From: Roseiarcus sp036489975
GTDB lineage: Bacteria > Pseudomonadota > Alphaproteobacteria > Rhizobiales > Beijerinckiaceae
NCBI GenBank assembly: GCA_036489975.1
Contig: DASXES010000133.1
Span: 42,780-106,779 of the forward strand
Direction: 5' to 3'
Length of the DNA stretch: 64,000 nt
The notes beneath the pieces were generated by a model, which had not been told where the DNA came from, searched no databases, and was given only the letters and a program-made list of their open reading frames with translations. Position numbers and translations under genes: made by a program. Shown here piece by piece: positions 42,490 to 50,868 of the stretch. Position 1 is the stretch's first letter. Every line of letters starts with the position of its first letter.

Positions 42490-44325
42490 TTGCGGACAGC
42501 GGGATTATTCGTCGTGTGCATCAACTGCGGCTTCACCCAGGTGCTTGGCTCGTTTCTGGCGGACGACGGAACAGCTGCCGGAATCAACCGGCGGCGTTTT
42601 GTCAGCAGCGCGCTCATTGGCGCAGCCGTTGGCGCGTTCCAGCCCGGGATCGCGGACGCGGCCCAGACCAACGCGGCCCCGCCCGTCTCGGTGATTTTCC
42701 GCCGCGGCAAGGTGTATACCCTCGATGAGTCCAAGCCCTGGGCGGAGGCGGTCGCGGTCGCGGGCGACAGCATTGTCGCGGTTGGGTCGGACGCCGAGGT
42801 GGCCGCGCTCGCCACGCGCGAGACGAAGATCATTGACCTGCGCGGCCGCATGCTCATGCCCGGCTTTGTCGAGGGACACATCCACCCCTTCATGGGTTCG
42901 TTCATGACCTCGGGCGTCGACCTCCAGGTTCGGACCTCACAAGAGGCGCTGGCGGCGATCGCGCGTTATGCGAAGTCGCATCCGACCGGACCTATTCGCG
43001 GCTTCGGCTGGCGGGTCGACATGTTTCCGCCCGAGGGGCCGACGCGCGAGATGCTCGACGCGATCATCCCCAACCGGCCGGCCTTCTTCTTCGCGATCGA
43101 CGGGCACAGCCTGTGGGCCAACAGCAAGGCGCTGGAGATCGCCGGGGTCGCGGCCGACACGCCCGATCCGATCCCTCGGTTCAGTTATTTCGTGCGTGAC
43201 AAGAGCGGGCGGCCCACAGGATACATTCTCGAAGTCGCGGCGGTGCTGCAGGTGGTCAACGCGGTCGATCCGATCTCGCGCGACGCGATGAAGACCCTGC
43301 TCGACCAGTGGCTGGCGAAGGCCTCGGCCGCGGGCATCACCACGGTCTACGACGCGGGAGTGCCGCCGATCGGCGAGGATCAGGGCGCGATTCTTTCGCT
43401 CTATACCGAGCTTGAGGACCAGAAGCGGCTGCCGTTCCGCGTCAGGGCCTCCTACATGGTCAACGGGCCCCCGGTCCGCGACGCGACAACCTATACGCTG
43501 GACCTCGCGAAGCGCATCAACACCGGTTTTGTCCAGGCGGGCTTCCTCAAGATCATCGGCGACGGCACGCAGGAGGGTTACACCGCCTGGCTTGTCGAGC
43601 CCTATGCCGACAAGCCTGATTCGATTGGCGCTTCGCCGTTCAGCGAAGCAGAATGGAAGAGCATGATCGCCGACGCGGATCGTGCAGGCCTCGACGTGCA
43701 CGTCCACGCCTGCGGCGAGCGGACGGCGCGCACCGCCCTCGACGCCTTCGAGGCCGCGATCGCCGCCAACCCGCCGCGCGACCGCCGCCACACGATCGCG
43801 CATAACGTGTTCACCGAGGATTCCGACATACCCAGATTTGGAAAGCTCGGCGTGACCGCGCAGTTCTCGGCCAACTGGATGACGGCCGACCCCGACACCG
43901 TCGACATCCTCACCGAGCGCTATGGCCCCTCCCGGCAGAGCCGCCTCTACCGGCCGAAATCCATCCTTCAGGCCGGCGGGCGCGTGTCCTTCGGCACGGA
44001 CTGGCCGGCGGCGGGCTATTTCTCGACCTACAAGCCGCTCGATTCGATCCAGATCGCCGTCACGCGCCAGCTGATCGGCGTCAAGAACGCCGCGGTGCTC
44101 AAGCCCGTCGACGAGCGGCTCGATCTCGGTCAGGCGCTTCACGCCAGCACCATGGGGTCGGCTTACCAGTTGCGCCTGGACGACCGCGTGGGCTCGATCA
44201 AGGTCGGCAAGGGCGCGGATCTGATCGTGCTCGAGAGGAACCTGTTCGACATCGACCCGCACGAGATCGCGGCGACTCGCGTCGACATGACGATGATGAA
44301 CGGCCGCTTCACGCACGGCGCCTGA
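42490..44325 (+). CDS. Tat-exported amidohydrolase (YtcJ-like, Amidohydro_3)
   Basis: Metal-dependent hydrolase of up to 611 aa. A twin-arginine signal (INRRRFVSSALIGAAVGAF ... DAAQ) lies at about residues 32-58, so the enzyme is periplasmic. The catalytic domain begins VSVIFRRGKVYTLDES and has the metal-binding LMPGFVEGHIHPF (H-x-H), HVHACGERTARTALDAF, and the late Asp in SFGTDWPAAGY. Members cleave amide or formamide bonds of varied small molecules. Start is uncertain: TTG 42490 gives the full frame, GTG 42541 would put the Tat motif nearer the N-terminus. It lies between the aconitase X genes and a remnant of their small-subunit gene. Confidence 0.83.
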   Translation: MRTAGLFVVCINCGFTQVLGSFLADDGTAAGINRRRFVSSALIGAAVGAFQPGIADAAQTNAAPPVSVIFRRGKVYTLDESKPWAEAVAVAGDSIVAVGSDAEVAALATRETKIIDLRGRMLMPGFVEGHIHPFMGSFMTSGVDLQVRTSQEALAAIARYAKSHPTGPIRGFGWRVDMFPPEGPTREMLDAIIPNRPAFFFAIDGHSLWANSKALEIAGVAADTPDPIPRFSYFVRDKSGRPTGYILEVAAVLQVVNAVDPISRDAMKTLLDQWLAKASAAGITTVYDAGVPPIGEDQGAILSLYTELEDQKRLPFRVRASYMVNGPPVRDATTYTLDLAKRINTGFVQAGFLKIIGDGTQEGYTAWLVEPYADKPDSIGASPFSEAEWKSMIADADRAGLDVHVHACGERTARTALDAFEAAIAANPPRDRRHTIAHNVFTEDSDIPRFGKLGVTAQFSANWMTADPDTVDILTERYGPSRQSRLYRPKSILQAGGRVSFGTDWPAAGYFSTYKPLDSIQIAVTRQLIGVKNAAVLKPVDERLDLGQALHASTMGSAYQLRLDDRVGSIKVGKGADLIVLERNLFDIDPHEIAATRVDMTMMNGRFTHGA

Positions 44326-44356
44326 GTCCGTGCCGCCTCCGAGTCATCCGACTCGG

Positions 44357-44486
44357 GTCATCGTCGGCGCGATGGTCGCGGCCGAACGCTACAGGCTTGC
44401 GTGCCCTGTGGCGCTCGCCGGCGGCCGCGGCCAGCCTCACACTGGAGGCCGGCCTGGAGGGCGCTGCGATCAGCGCCGGCCTTTGA
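44357..44486 (+). pseudogene. Decayed second copy of the aconitase X small-subunit tail
   Basis: VIVGAMVAAERYRLACPVALAGG in one plus frame, followed after a one-step frame change by ASLTLEAGLEGAAISAGL and a TGA at 44484-44486. The intact small subunit ends with VVVGAMVAAELYGLACPVALADG ... ASRLALEAGADGARISALT, so both parts line up in order, with about six residues and the frame lost between them. It suggests that an acnX unit was once duplicated around the amidohydrolase gene. The end overlaps the 3' end of rhlE on the other strand. Confidence 0.75.
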
Positions 44487-45813
44487 CCTCGCGGCCGAGG
44501 CGCGCGCCGCCCGCCCGAAAGTCCGGACGGCGGCTCGGTCGCGTCTCGACGGCGACAGGCCTGCCGCCACGCGCGTCCCGATGCGGCTGATGATGCGGGC
44601 GCTTCGACGATTGCGCAGGCGCCGCAACGCTCGCCGTCTTGCGCACGACGGGCGCGGGCTTCGGGCCGGCCGCGCCGCGACGATCGGTCTTGAACAGAGT
44701 GAGCCGCGTCAGGCGTTCGATCGCCCGCAAGAGGTCGCGCTCCTCGTGGTCGCAAAGCGAGATCGCCTGTCCCGCTTTGCCCGCCCGCGCCGTGCGCCCG
44801 ATGCGATGAACATAGGCCTCGGCGACCTGCGGCAGTTCAAAGTTGACGACATGGCTGACGCCATCGATGTCGATGCCGCGCGCCGCGATGTCGGTCGCCA
44901 CCAGCGCGCGCGTCTGTCCACCGCGGAACGCCGCCAATGCACGCTCGCGCTGGCCCTGGCTCTTATTGCCATGGATCGCGGCAGCGTCGATCCCTGCCTC
45001 GTCGAGGGTGCGGGCGACACGGTCGGCGCCATGCTTGGTGCGGGTGAAGACGATGACGCGCGTGAGCTCGACATCGTTGAACAGTTCGACCAGCAGATCG
45101 CGCTTCTTCGCCGCTTCGATGAAGAACACGCTTTGCTCGACCCGGTCGGCGGTCTTGGCGGCAGGCGTCACCGAGACCTCAACCGGATCGCGTAGCAATT
45201 CGCCGGCGAGCGCGCGGATATCGGTCGGCATCGTCGCCGAGAAGAACAGGTTCTGCCGCTGCCTGGGCAATTCCCGCACGATGCGGCGGATCGGCTTGAC
45301 AAAGCCGAGATCGAGCATCTGGTCGACTTCGTCGAGCACCAGAAACTCGACCATATTGAGATGCGCAACGCGGGCGTCGAGATGATCGAGAAGCCGGCCG
45401 GGCGTCGCGACCAGCACGTCAAGGCCGGCCTGAAGCGCACGAATCTGCGCGCCATGCGGCACGCCGCCGAACACGACCGCGATCTTGAGCCCAAGTCCGT
45501 CCGACAGGTCGCGGAAACTCTGGGCGATCTGGCTCGCGAGTTCGCGCGTCGGGCTCAGCACCAGCACGCGCGCGCCGCCTCTCGGCGCGGGGCGCCGGTC
45601 GTTCACGAGCTTGTTGAGGATCGGCAACGCGAAAGCCGCGGTCTTGCCGGTGCCCGTCTGGGCGATGCCGATGAGGTCGCGCCCCTGCATCAGCGGCGGG
45701 ATCGCCTGGACCTGAATCGGGGTCGGACGCGCGAAGCCAAGCTTGGCCAGCGCTGTAGTGAGGGGCGCGGCAAGGCCGAACCCGTGAAAATTATCCAAGT
45801 GAAAGTCTTTCAA
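44470..45813 (-). CDS. rhlE: DEAD-box RNA helicase, RhlE type
   Basis: ATP-dependent RNA helicase of 447 aa. Q motif FARPTPIQVQAIPPLMQG, motif I AQTGTGKTAAFALPIL, motif Ia PTRELASQI, motif III FFSATMP, motif V DIAARGIDIDGVSHVVNF and motif VI HRIGRTARAG are all canonical. Motif II reads VLDEVD instead of VLDEAD (codon GTC at about 45326-45328). The C-terminal 70 residues are a basic, Arg/Pro-rich tail for RNA contact. The last codons overlap the aconitase X remnant on the opposite strand. Role expected in ribosome assembly or mRNA decay. Confidence 0.93.
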   Translation of the reverse strand: MKDFHLDNFHGFGLAAPLTTALAKLGFARPTPIQVQAIPPLMQGRDLIGIAQTGTGKTAAFALPILNKLVNDRRPAPRGGARVLVLSPTRELASQIAQSFRDLSDGLGLKIAVVFGGVPHGAQIRALQAGLDVLVATPGRLLDHLDARVAHLNMVEFLVLDEVDQMLDLGFVKPIRRIVRELPRQRQNLFFSATMPTDIRALAGELLRDPVEVSVTPAAKTADRVEQSVFFIEAAKKRDLLVELFNDVELTRVIVFTRTKHGADRVARTLDEAGIDAAAIHGNKSQGQRERALAAFRGGQTRALVATDIAARGIDIDGVSHVVNFELPQVAEAYVHRIGRTARAGKAGQAISLCDHEERDLLRAIERLTRLTLFKTDRRGAAGPKPAPVVRKTASVAAPAQSSKRPHHQPHRDARGGRPVAVETRPSRRPDFRAGGARLGREVKGRR

Positions 45814-46132
45814 TGCGCCGCGGCGGCGCGAGACGCGCCTATGGCGGCAGGGGGTTAGGAAACGCCCCGCGTGTCCGGACGTCGAGTGGGGATAAGGGCG
45901 GTCGGCAGGTGGACTGAAAGTCCTTCACGCGGCCGGAGCGCCAATGGCCGCACCGTGGCGGCGTGGCACGCATGTGGACCCGGGGAGCCGCAAAGTCAAG
46001 GACATGACAGCAATGCCCTCGAGAGCGGCCCGCGCGGGGCCTCGGGCGCGTGGCGATGGCGCCGCAGCGTCGGATTGACCGCGTCCCCCCGCCAATGCGA
46101 GGAACCGCGCGCTAACCAATTTGAGAGGGGCG
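45814..46132. other. Divergent intergenic region rhlE / PfkB kinase
   Basis: About 320 bases holding the promoters of two divergent genes. GC-rich, with scattered short inverted repeats, no tRNA, no recognisable operator and no protein-like frame. Only the GAGAGGGG ribosome-binding site before 46133 is clear. Confidence 0.4.
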
Positions 46133-47131
46133 ATGAACGCGACGCTCGAGGTCCTGGGTCTTGGCAATTCACTGGTCGACCTGCTTGCCTATGCGGACGA
46201 CGATTATCTCAGCGCCCAGGAGATGCTGAAGGGCGCGATGAACCTGATCGACGAGGAGCGCGCCGAGGCTCTGTACGCCGCTCGCGTCGAGCCGCGCGTG
46301 ATCTCGGGCGGCTCGGCCGCCAACACCATCGTCGGCGTCGCCTCGTTCGGCGTCTCCGCCGCCTACATCGGCAAGGTGAAGCGGGACACGCTCGGCGCGG
46401 CCTTCTCCGACGACATCCGCTCGACCGGCGTCGCTTTCTCGACCTCGCCCGCCGAACACGGGCCGTCGACAGGGCGCTGTTTCATCTATGTGACTCCGGA
46501 CGGCGAGCGGACGATGAACACCTACCTCGGCGCAAGCTCCTATCTCGCGCCGCCCGATGTCGACGAGGCCTTGGTCAAGTCGGCGAAGGTCGTCTATCTC
46601 GAAGGCTACATGTGGGATCGCCCGGCGGCCAAGGCCGCGTTCCAGAAGGCTGGTGAAATCGCCCGCTCCGCCGACCGCCGCGTCGCCCTCACCTTGTCGG
46701 ATTCGTTCTGCGTCGACCGGTTCCGCGGCGAATTCATCGAGCTCATGCGTTCGCGGACGGTAGACACCATCTTTGCCAACACCGACGAGATCCTGTCGCT
46801 ATACGAGACGCCGAATTTCAGCGAGGCGCTCGACAACCTGCGCGCGGAGGGCGTGCTCGGAATCGTCACCCGGTCCGAGAAGGGCTGCGTCATTGTCAAG
46901 GGCGACGAGACCTGGGAGGTTCCCGCTTACTCTATCGCCAGGCTCGTCGATACAACGGGCGCGGGCGACATGTTTGCCGCGGGCTTCCTCGCCGGTCTCG
47001 CGCGCGGGCGGGACATGACCGCCTGCGGGCGGCTCGGCGTGCTGGCCGCGGCGGAAATCATTCAACACCTCGGCGCGCGGCCCAATGTGTCATTGGCCGA
47101 ATTCGCGCGGCAGAACGGCCTGAAGGTGTGA
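46133..47131 (+). CDS. PfkB-family sugar/nucleoside kinase (adenosine kinase-like)
   Basis: Ribokinase-fold kinase of 332 aa. N-terminal LGLGNSLVDLLAYADDDYL, the substrate-binding SGGSAANTIVGVASFG, and the PfkB signature DTTGAGDMFAAGFLAGLARG with the catalytic Asp. The pattern (long N-terminal segment with MNLIDEERAEALY, TCRCFI-like GRCFIYVTPDGERTMNTYLGAS) fits the adenosine kinase-like cluster common in alphaproteobacteria; ribokinase or fructokinase activity cannot be excluded. ATG 46133 has GAGAGGGG upstream; four codons earlier is another in-frame start without such a site. Confidence 0.88.
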   Translation: MNATLEVLGLGNSLVDLLAYADDDYLSAQEMLKGAMNLIDEERAEALYAARVEPRVISGGSAANTIVGVASFGVSAAYIGKVKRDTLGAAFSDDIRSTGVAFSTSPAEHGPSTGRCFIYVTPDGERTMNTYLGASSYLAPPDVDEALVKSAKVVYLEGYMWDRPAAKAAFQKAGEIARSADRRVALTLSDSFCVDRFRGEFIELMRSRTVDTIFANTDEILSLYETPNFSEALDNLRAEGVLGIVTRSEKGCVIVKGDETWEVPAYSIARLVDTTGAGDMFAAGFLAGLARGRDMTACGRLGVLAAAEIIQHLGARPNVSLAEFARQNGLKV

Positions 47132-47169
47132 CGGTTTTGAGCGCCGGCGCAAAGCTCGCGCCCCATTGA

Positions 47170-47730
47170 TCAGGCGCCGACCTCGCGGTCGCCCTTCGTC
47201 TCGAGGAGATGGCGCTTAAAATCGCTCATCGAGGCGAACTTGAACGTTCCTTCACCGGTCTCCGCCTCGATCGAACCGTCGGTGAAGATCTTGTAGTTGG
47301 CTCCGGCCGACGAGTAGCTGCCGACAAGGGTCGGCGGCAGCTGCGGTTCCGGCTCAGGCGTCTCCTCGGCGGACTCGAGCGACGGCAGGTGGCCGGTGCG
47401 ATTGATGTTGATCGGGCTCTCTTCCTCCGCGGGGGGCGACAGAACAGCTTCCTCGACCAGCACACTTCCGGCAGGGCGGCTGATCTCCACGGGCGCCGGC
47501 GCGGCCGATTGCCGCATGAGCTCCGCCAGCGTGTCGATGCGCCGGATCAGAACCGCGATCGCGAATACGACCAGCGCGGCGCAGGCCGCGGCCGCCGCCG
47601 CGAGGGCGTACAAAACGCCGAGGCTGGTCGGAAGAAGATCGAGGCTCTGATAGCCGCTCGCCACGGCGGCGATCAGCAAAACGAGGCTTAGGACGAAGGT
47701 CAGAATCGCCATCAGATCGTCAATGCTCAC
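47170..47730 (-). CDS. Membrane protein of unknown function
   Basis: A 186-residue protein with two N-terminal transmembrane helices (about 5-28 and 38-62: LMAILTFVLSLVLLIAAVASGY and LAAAAAACAALVVFAIAVLI), a Pro/Glu-rich acidic linker and a small C-terminal domain (LVGSYSSAGANYKIFTDGSIEAETGEGTFKFASMSDFKRHLLE). The C-terminal piece, with its Y-x-I-F-x-D-G-S-I-E-A pattern, resembles a short domain found at the end of other alphaproteobacterial membrane proteins, but I cannot name it. Same strand as the yggS gene, 68 bases downstream of it. Confidence 0.72.
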   Translation of the reverse strand: MSIDDLMAILTFVLSLVLLIAAVASGYQSLDLLPTSLGVLYALAAAAAACAALVVFAIAVLIRRIDTLAELMRQSAAPAPVEISRPAGSVLVEEAVLSPPAEEESPININRTGHLPSLESAEETPEPEPQLPPTLVGSYSSAGANYKIFTDGSIEAETGEGTFKFASMSDFKRHLLETKGDREVGA

Positions 47731-47798
47731 ATTTCGGTCGGAAGCTCAATCGGTCCGCCGCACAGGCTGCAAGCAAGCATGAATCGGCCGATTCGGTT

Positions 47799-48527
47799 TC
47801 AACCGCGTGAATCGCGCGCCCCGAAGATCGCTGAACCGACGCGCACATAGGTCGCGCCGAGTTGCACTGCAAGCGGCCAGTCCGCGCTCATGCCCATGGA
47901 ACGCTCGCTCAAACCGTTGCGTTCGGCGATGACGCCGAGGAGCGCGAAATGCGGCGAGACCGGCTCGTCCGCCGGCGGAATGGCCATGAGCCCCTCGATC
48001 GTCAGTCCATAGGTCTCGCGGCAGAGCGCGAGGAAGGCGTCGGCGTTCTCTGGGAGGACGCCCGCCTTCTGCGGCTCGCCTCCGGTGTTGACCTCGATCA
48101 TGAGGCGCGGGCGCTTGCCGATTCGGTCGATTTCGCGCGCAAGCGTTGCGGCGATTTTTTCCCGGTCGACCGTCTCGATCACATCGAACGCCTCGATCGC
48201 CTCCCGCGCCTTGTTGCTTTGCAAGGGTCCGATCAGATGAAGTTCGATCGTCTGCCCGAGCGCGCGTGCGCGCGCGCGCAAATCCCGCCATTTGGGAATC
48301 GCCTCCTGCACGCGGTTCTCGCCGAAGCGGGTCTGGCCGGCGATCGCGATCGTGGGCCAGACCTCGTCAGCCGAAATAGTCTTCGAGACGGCGACGAGCT
48401 TGACCGATTCCGGCGCCCGGCCGCAATCGTGCGCGCGGCGCGCGATGTCCTCGCGCAGCCCGAGGAGCCGCGTAACTGAGTCTCGCGCGTCCGACGCATG
48501 AGGCGCCTCGGCCAAGGTTGTCTCCAT
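47799..48527 (-). CDS. YggS-family pyridoxal phosphate homeostasis protein
   Basis: PLP-binding TIM-barrel protein of 242 aa (YggS/PLPBP, Pfam Ala_racemase_N). PLP-binding Lys in LVAVSKTISADEV; FGENRVQEAIPKW; HLIGPLQSNKAREAI; PRLMIEVNTGGEPQKAGV; and the phosphate-binding end SMGMSADWPLAVQLGATYVRVGSAIFG. It has no enzymatic activity known and buffers PLP. ATG 48527 is chosen because the frame up to 49340 runs antisense through ychF. Divergent from ychF with 165 bases between starts. Confidence 0.94.
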   Translation of the reverse strand: METTLAEAPHASDARDSVTRLLGLREDIARRAHDCGRAPESVKLVAVSKTISADEVWPTIAIAGQTRFGENRVQEAIPKWRDLRARARALGQTIELHLIGPLQSNKAREAIEAFDVIETVDREKIAATLAREIDRIGKRPRLMIEVNTGGEPQKAGVLPENADAFLALCRETYGLTIEGLMAIPPADEPVSPHFALLGVIAERNGLSERSMGMSADWPLAVQLGATYVRVGSAIFGARDSRG

Positions 48528-48692
48528 GTTCGTCCATCCCAGCTGTCCCAGCGGCGAACGCCGTCGGCTATTGTTTGCGAAGAGAAACGCAAATTCAATT
48601 GGCCCTTGCTCATCGTCACCGGGCTCGCCCTTGCCTTTTGGCCTCAGCCCGCGCATGAGGTCCGACCTTTCCCCATTCCAACGACGGCTTCC

Positions 48693-49790
48693 ATGGGCTT
48701 CAAATGCGGCATCGTCGGCCTGCCTAATGTCGGCAAGTCGACGCTTTTCAACGCGCTGACACAGACCGCCGCCGCGCAGGCGGCGAATTATCCCTTCTGC
48801 ACCATAGAGCCCAATGTCGGCGATGTTGCGGTGCCCGACCCGCGTCTGGCGATCCTTTCGAAAATTGCCAGCTCCAAGGAAATCATCCCGACCCGGATGT
48901 CGTTCGTCGACATTGCAGGCCTGGTGCGCGGGGCCTCGAAGGGCGAAGGGCTCGGCAACCAGTTTCTCGCCAATATTCGTGAATGCGATGCGATCGCCCA
49001 TGTCGTGCGTTGTTTCGACGACGGCGATGTCACCCATGTTGAGGGCCGTATCGACCCCCTGTCCGACATCGCCACCATTGAGACCGAACTCATGCTGGCC
49101 GATCTCGAAAGCCTCGAGCGGCGTATCGCGCAAATGGAGAAGAAAGCCAAGGGGGGCGACAAGGAGGCCAAGGAAGCGCTGGCGCTCGCCAAACGGAGTT
49201 TGGCTGAACTGAGAGAGGGGCGCCCGGCCCGCGCCGCCGGCGTCGGTCGCGACGAGCGGCGCCTTTTCCAATCGCTTGGACTCCTGTCGTCGAAGCCGGT
49301 TCTCTATGTCTGCAACGCCGACGAAGAATCGGCTGACCACGGCAACGCCTATTCAGGCATGGTGAAGGAGCAGGCGGCCAAGGAAGGCGCCGCCGCGGTC
49401 GTCGTGTCGGCGAAGATCGAGAGCGAGATCGCTCTTTTGCCTCTGGCCGACCAGGAGGCCTACCTCGAGGCGATCGGTCTGACCGAGCCGGGGCTTAACC
49501 GGGTCATCCGCGCTGGTTACGAGCTCTTGCGCCTGGTCACCTTCTTCACCGCGGGGCCAAAGGAGGCGCGTGCGTGGACGATCGAGCAGGGAGCCAAAGC
49601 CCCGCAGGCTGCCGGCGTCATCCACACGGATTTTGAGAAGGGCTTCATCCGCGCCGAGACTATCGCCTATGGCGACTATGTCGCCTATGGCGGGGAAGCC
49701 GGAGCGCGGGAAGCGGGCAAGTTCCGGCTCGAAGGCAAGGATTATGTCGTCGCCGACGGCGACGTCATGCATTTCCGCTTCGCCAATTGA
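48693..49790 (+). CDS. ychF: Redox-regulated ATPase YchF (Obg family)
   Basis: Ribosome-associated ATPase of 365 aa. G1 GIVGLPNVGKSTLFNALT, G2 NYPFCTIEPNVG, G3 DIAGLVRGASKGEGLGNQFL, and the altered G4 (CNADEE instead of NKxD) that gives ATP over GTP. A helical coiled segment (about 130-200) and the C-terminal TGS domain (FFTAGPKEARAWTIEQGAKAPQAAGVIHTDFEKGFIRAE) complete the family pattern. ATG 48693; the frame to 48498 is not protein-like. The next gene starts six bases after the stop. Confidence 0.97.
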   Translation: MGFKCGIVGLPNVGKSTLFNALTQTAAAQAANYPFCTIEPNVGDVAVPDPRLAILSKIASSKEIIPTRMSFVDIAGLVRGASKGEGLGNQFLANIRECDAIAHVVRCFDDGDVTHVEGRIDPLSDIATIETELMLADLESLERRIAQMEKKAKGGDKEAKEALALAKRSLAELREGRPARAAGVGRDERRLFQSLGLLSSKPVLYVCNADEESADHGNAYSGMVKEQAAKEGAAAVVVSAKIESEIALLPLADQEAYLEAIGLTEPGLNRVIRAGYELLRLVTFFTAGPKEARAWTIEQGAKAPQAAGVIHTDFEKGFIRAETIAYGDYVAYGGEAGAREAGKFRLEGKDYVVADGDVMHFRFAN

Positions 49791-49795
49791 AGCCC

Positions 49796-50257
49796 ATGTC
49801 CGACCTCATCTATTTCGAAGACTTTCAGGTTGGCGAGGCGATCGAATACGGCGACGTCGACGTTTCGGCCGACGAGATCATGGCCTTCGCGCGCGAGTTC
49901 GATCCCCAACCCTTTCATACTGACCAAGACGCGGCGCGCGCAGCGACCGGCGGCCTCATCGCCTCAGGATGGCACACCTGCGCACTGCTGCTCAGGATGA
50001 ATTGCGAGGCGTTCCTCATGCGCGCGGCGATCATCGAGGAGGCCGGAATCGAACAGGTCCAATGGCGGCGGCCGGTCAGACCGGGCGACCGCCTGCATGT
50101 CAGGCGCCATACACTCGCCAAGCGCGTGGTCGAGAGCCGGACGGGCGGGGGCGAAGTCGAGTTGCTCTTCGAAGTCTTCAATCAGGACGGCGAGCTGGCC
50201 ATGGCGCAGAGCAGTCTGCTGCGGCTCAAGCAACGCCCACAGCTTCGCGGGACTTAG
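49796..50257 (+). CDS. MaoC-like hotdog hydratase (first of a pair)
   Basis: Hotdog-fold protein of 153 aa with the MaoC/R-specific enoyl-CoA hydratase outline: YFEDFQVGEAIEYGDVDVSADEIMAFAREFDPQPFHTD carries the catalytic Asp-x-x-x-x-His (DPQPFH), followed by GGLIASGWHTCALLLRMNCEAF (hydratase overhang). The second half QVQWRRPVRPGDRLHVR and GELAMAQSSLLRL is normal. It probably hydrates a 2-enoyl-CoA, for instance to feed PHA synthesis. Starts six bases after ychF and is followed after eight bases by a related gene. Confidence 0.85.
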   Translation: MSDLIYFEDFQVGEAIEYGDVDVSADEIMAFAREFDPQPFHTDQDAARAATGGLIASGWHTCALLLRMNCEAFLMRAAIIEEAGIEQVQWRRPVRPGDRLHVRRHTLAKRVVESRTGGGEVELLFEVFNQDGELAMAQSSLLRLKQRPQLRGT

Positions 50258-50265
50258 CGGAATCC

Positions 50266-50766
50266 ATGTTCTACGAGGACTTTCGTATCGGTCAGTCGGC
50301 GGCCCTCGGCGAGGCGGTGTTCTCGCGCCAAGCGATCCTCGCCTACGGGCGGCGGTTCGATCCGCGCGTCGTCGCGGCAGCCGCAGCGGGAACGGCGCCG
50401 CTCACCGCTTCGGGGCTCCATGTGGCGGGCGCCGGAATGCGACGGCTGGTGGACAGGCTCAGCGCCTTGCGCGCGGCGATGGCCGAACGCGGCGAGGTCC
50501 TTCCGGAGCTTGGCGTCTCGCCCGGGTTCAAGGCCATGCGGTGGACCTATCCGGTGCAAGAGGCCGACATCGTCTCCTATTCCATGGAGACGATATCGAA
50601 GCGTGAGACCTCCAAGCCGAAATGGGGTCTGATCGGCAATCATTTTCGCGGGGTCAATCAACGTGGCGAGGAGGTTTTGTTCTTTTCGAGCGTTGTCCTT
50701 GTCGCTCGGCGTTCAGAGGATCCGCCGCCTCAATCTCGCGCGGGCGAGGATTTCCCGAACAGCTGA
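50266..50766 (+). CDS. MaoC-like hotdog protein (second of a pair), catalytic residues lost
   Basis: A 166-residue hotdog protein that shares the frame of the preceding one (FYEDFRIGQSAALGEAVFSRQAILAYGRRFDPR) and the later MRWTYPVQEADIVSYSMETISKRETS and GLIGNHFRGVNQRGEEVLFFSS. Where the first protein has the Asp/His pair in DPQPFHTD, this one reads DPRVVAAAA: the Asp remains but the His is gone. It is therefore probably a non-catalytic partner, giving a heterodimer as in two-domain hydratase 2 enzymes. Inference from sequence only. Confidence 0.75.
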   Translation: MFYEDFRIGQSAALGEAVFSRQAILAYGRRFDPRVVAAAAAGTAPLTASGLHVAGAGMRRLVDRLSALRAAMAERGEVLPELGVSPGFKAMRWTYPVQEADIVSYSMETISKRETSKPKWGLIGNHFRGVNQRGEEVLFFSSVVLVARRSEDPPPQSRAGEDFPNS

Positions 50767-50868
50767 CCGCGTCCCTAGCTAATTTTCCGATGCTGCCGGG
50801 CGCGCCAAACTCAGGAAAGTCTGTTAATAAGGGCTCCGTCGTACCTTGTCGGTCCGAGGGGAGCTGCA

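Noticed and set aside
46121..46133. Earlier start of the PfkB kinase
   Set aside because: The codon four positions upstream of 46133 lies within the ribosome-binding site itself.
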